Source: Schlegelella_A sp963778525
GTDB lineage: Bacteria > Pseudomonadota > Gammaproteobacteria > Burkholderiales > Burkholderiaceae_C
Assembly (NCBI GenBank): GCA_963778525.1
Contig: CAVZUJ010000003.1
Span: 1-64,000 of the forward strand
Direction of reading: 5' to 3'
DNA: 64,000 bases
The notes below the pieces were generated by a model. The model was given only the letters and a program-made list of their open reading frames with translations. It was not told the DNA's origin and ran no database searches. Both the position numbers and the translations under genes were made by a program. Shown one piece after another: positions 63,992 to 64,000 of this stretch. Numbering within the stretch: position 1 is the stretch's first letter; every line of letters starts with the position of its first letter.

Positions 63992-64000
63992 CGCTTCGGC

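Overview
The window is a 64 kb stretch of a high-GC (roughly two-thirds G+C) proteobacterial chromosome. Gene content points to a betaproteobacterium of the Burkholderiales type: many ABC transport operons with periplasmic binding proteins, CaiB/BaiF CoA-transferase catabolic genes, a Fpr-type ferredoxin-NADP reductase, a tandem (four-ATPase) UvrA, and tightly overlapped operons with ATGA/GTGA junctions. I see no tRNA, rRNA, insertion sequence, phage gene or CRISPR array. No gene-free stretch exceeds 300 bases.

Layout. (1) 1-640: start of a ferredoxin-NADP reductase running off the left edge. (2) 672-19007: a TetR repressor and, divergent from it across a perfect palindrome, a 17.6 kb co-directional run of 15 genes. 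These are a molybdenum hydroxylase (FAD subunit plus fused 2Fe-2S/Mo subunit), a 6-hydroxynicotinate-reductase-like iron-sulfur protein, a UPF0280 (ApbE-like) protein, an AA_synth (DUF1185) protein, an exported nicotinamidase, a complete branched-chain-type ABC importer, a methyltransferase, a two-subunit hydantoinase/oxoprolinase-type enzyme, a DUF1289 protein and a 2-hydroxychromene-2-carboxylate isomerase-like protein. An MFS permease follows at 19159-20859 and ends at a clear terminator. I read this as a reductive nicotinate or nicotinamide catabolic island: deamidation outside, import, Mo-dependent hydroxylation, ring reduction, then lactam hydrolysis. Enamidase and the later enzymes known from Eubacterium barkeri are absent, so the HyuA/HyuB pair may open the ring.

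(3) 20986-27511: malonyl-CoA synthetase and a second Liv-type ABC importer. (4) 27525-37472: mixed genes, namely a fatty acid hydroxylase, LysR plus dienelactone hydrolase, an ECF sigma factor, a Cys/Met-metabolism PLP enzyme, an M28 peptidase, a PQQ-dependent sugar dehydrogenase-like lipoprotein and a MATE exporter. (5) 37501-43277: a five-gene oligopeptide-type ABC importer. (6) 43393-47832: GST, sirtuin, SDR, SGNH hydrolase, a membrane protein and a FrnE-like DsbA protein. (7) 47978-53771: a tandem UvrA. (8) 55078-61640: a second catabolic cluster, with an NMT1-type ABC importer, FAD oxidoreductase, CoA-transferase, enoyl-CoA hydratase and a deaminase. (9) The right end holds a TMEM175-like channel, a Q-rich secreted protein and a small ORF.

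A striking property of the sequence itself is that 12 genes contain about 28 reading-frame breaks, nearly all equivalent to one extra base and mostly not in homopolymers. They cluster at 6.1, 24-27, 37.7-41.6, 46.6-52.1 and 54.1 kb, while neighbouring stretches are clean. The protein sequence on each side of every break is well conserved, so I treat these as intact genes damaged by consensus errors, and state for each gene where the frame changes.
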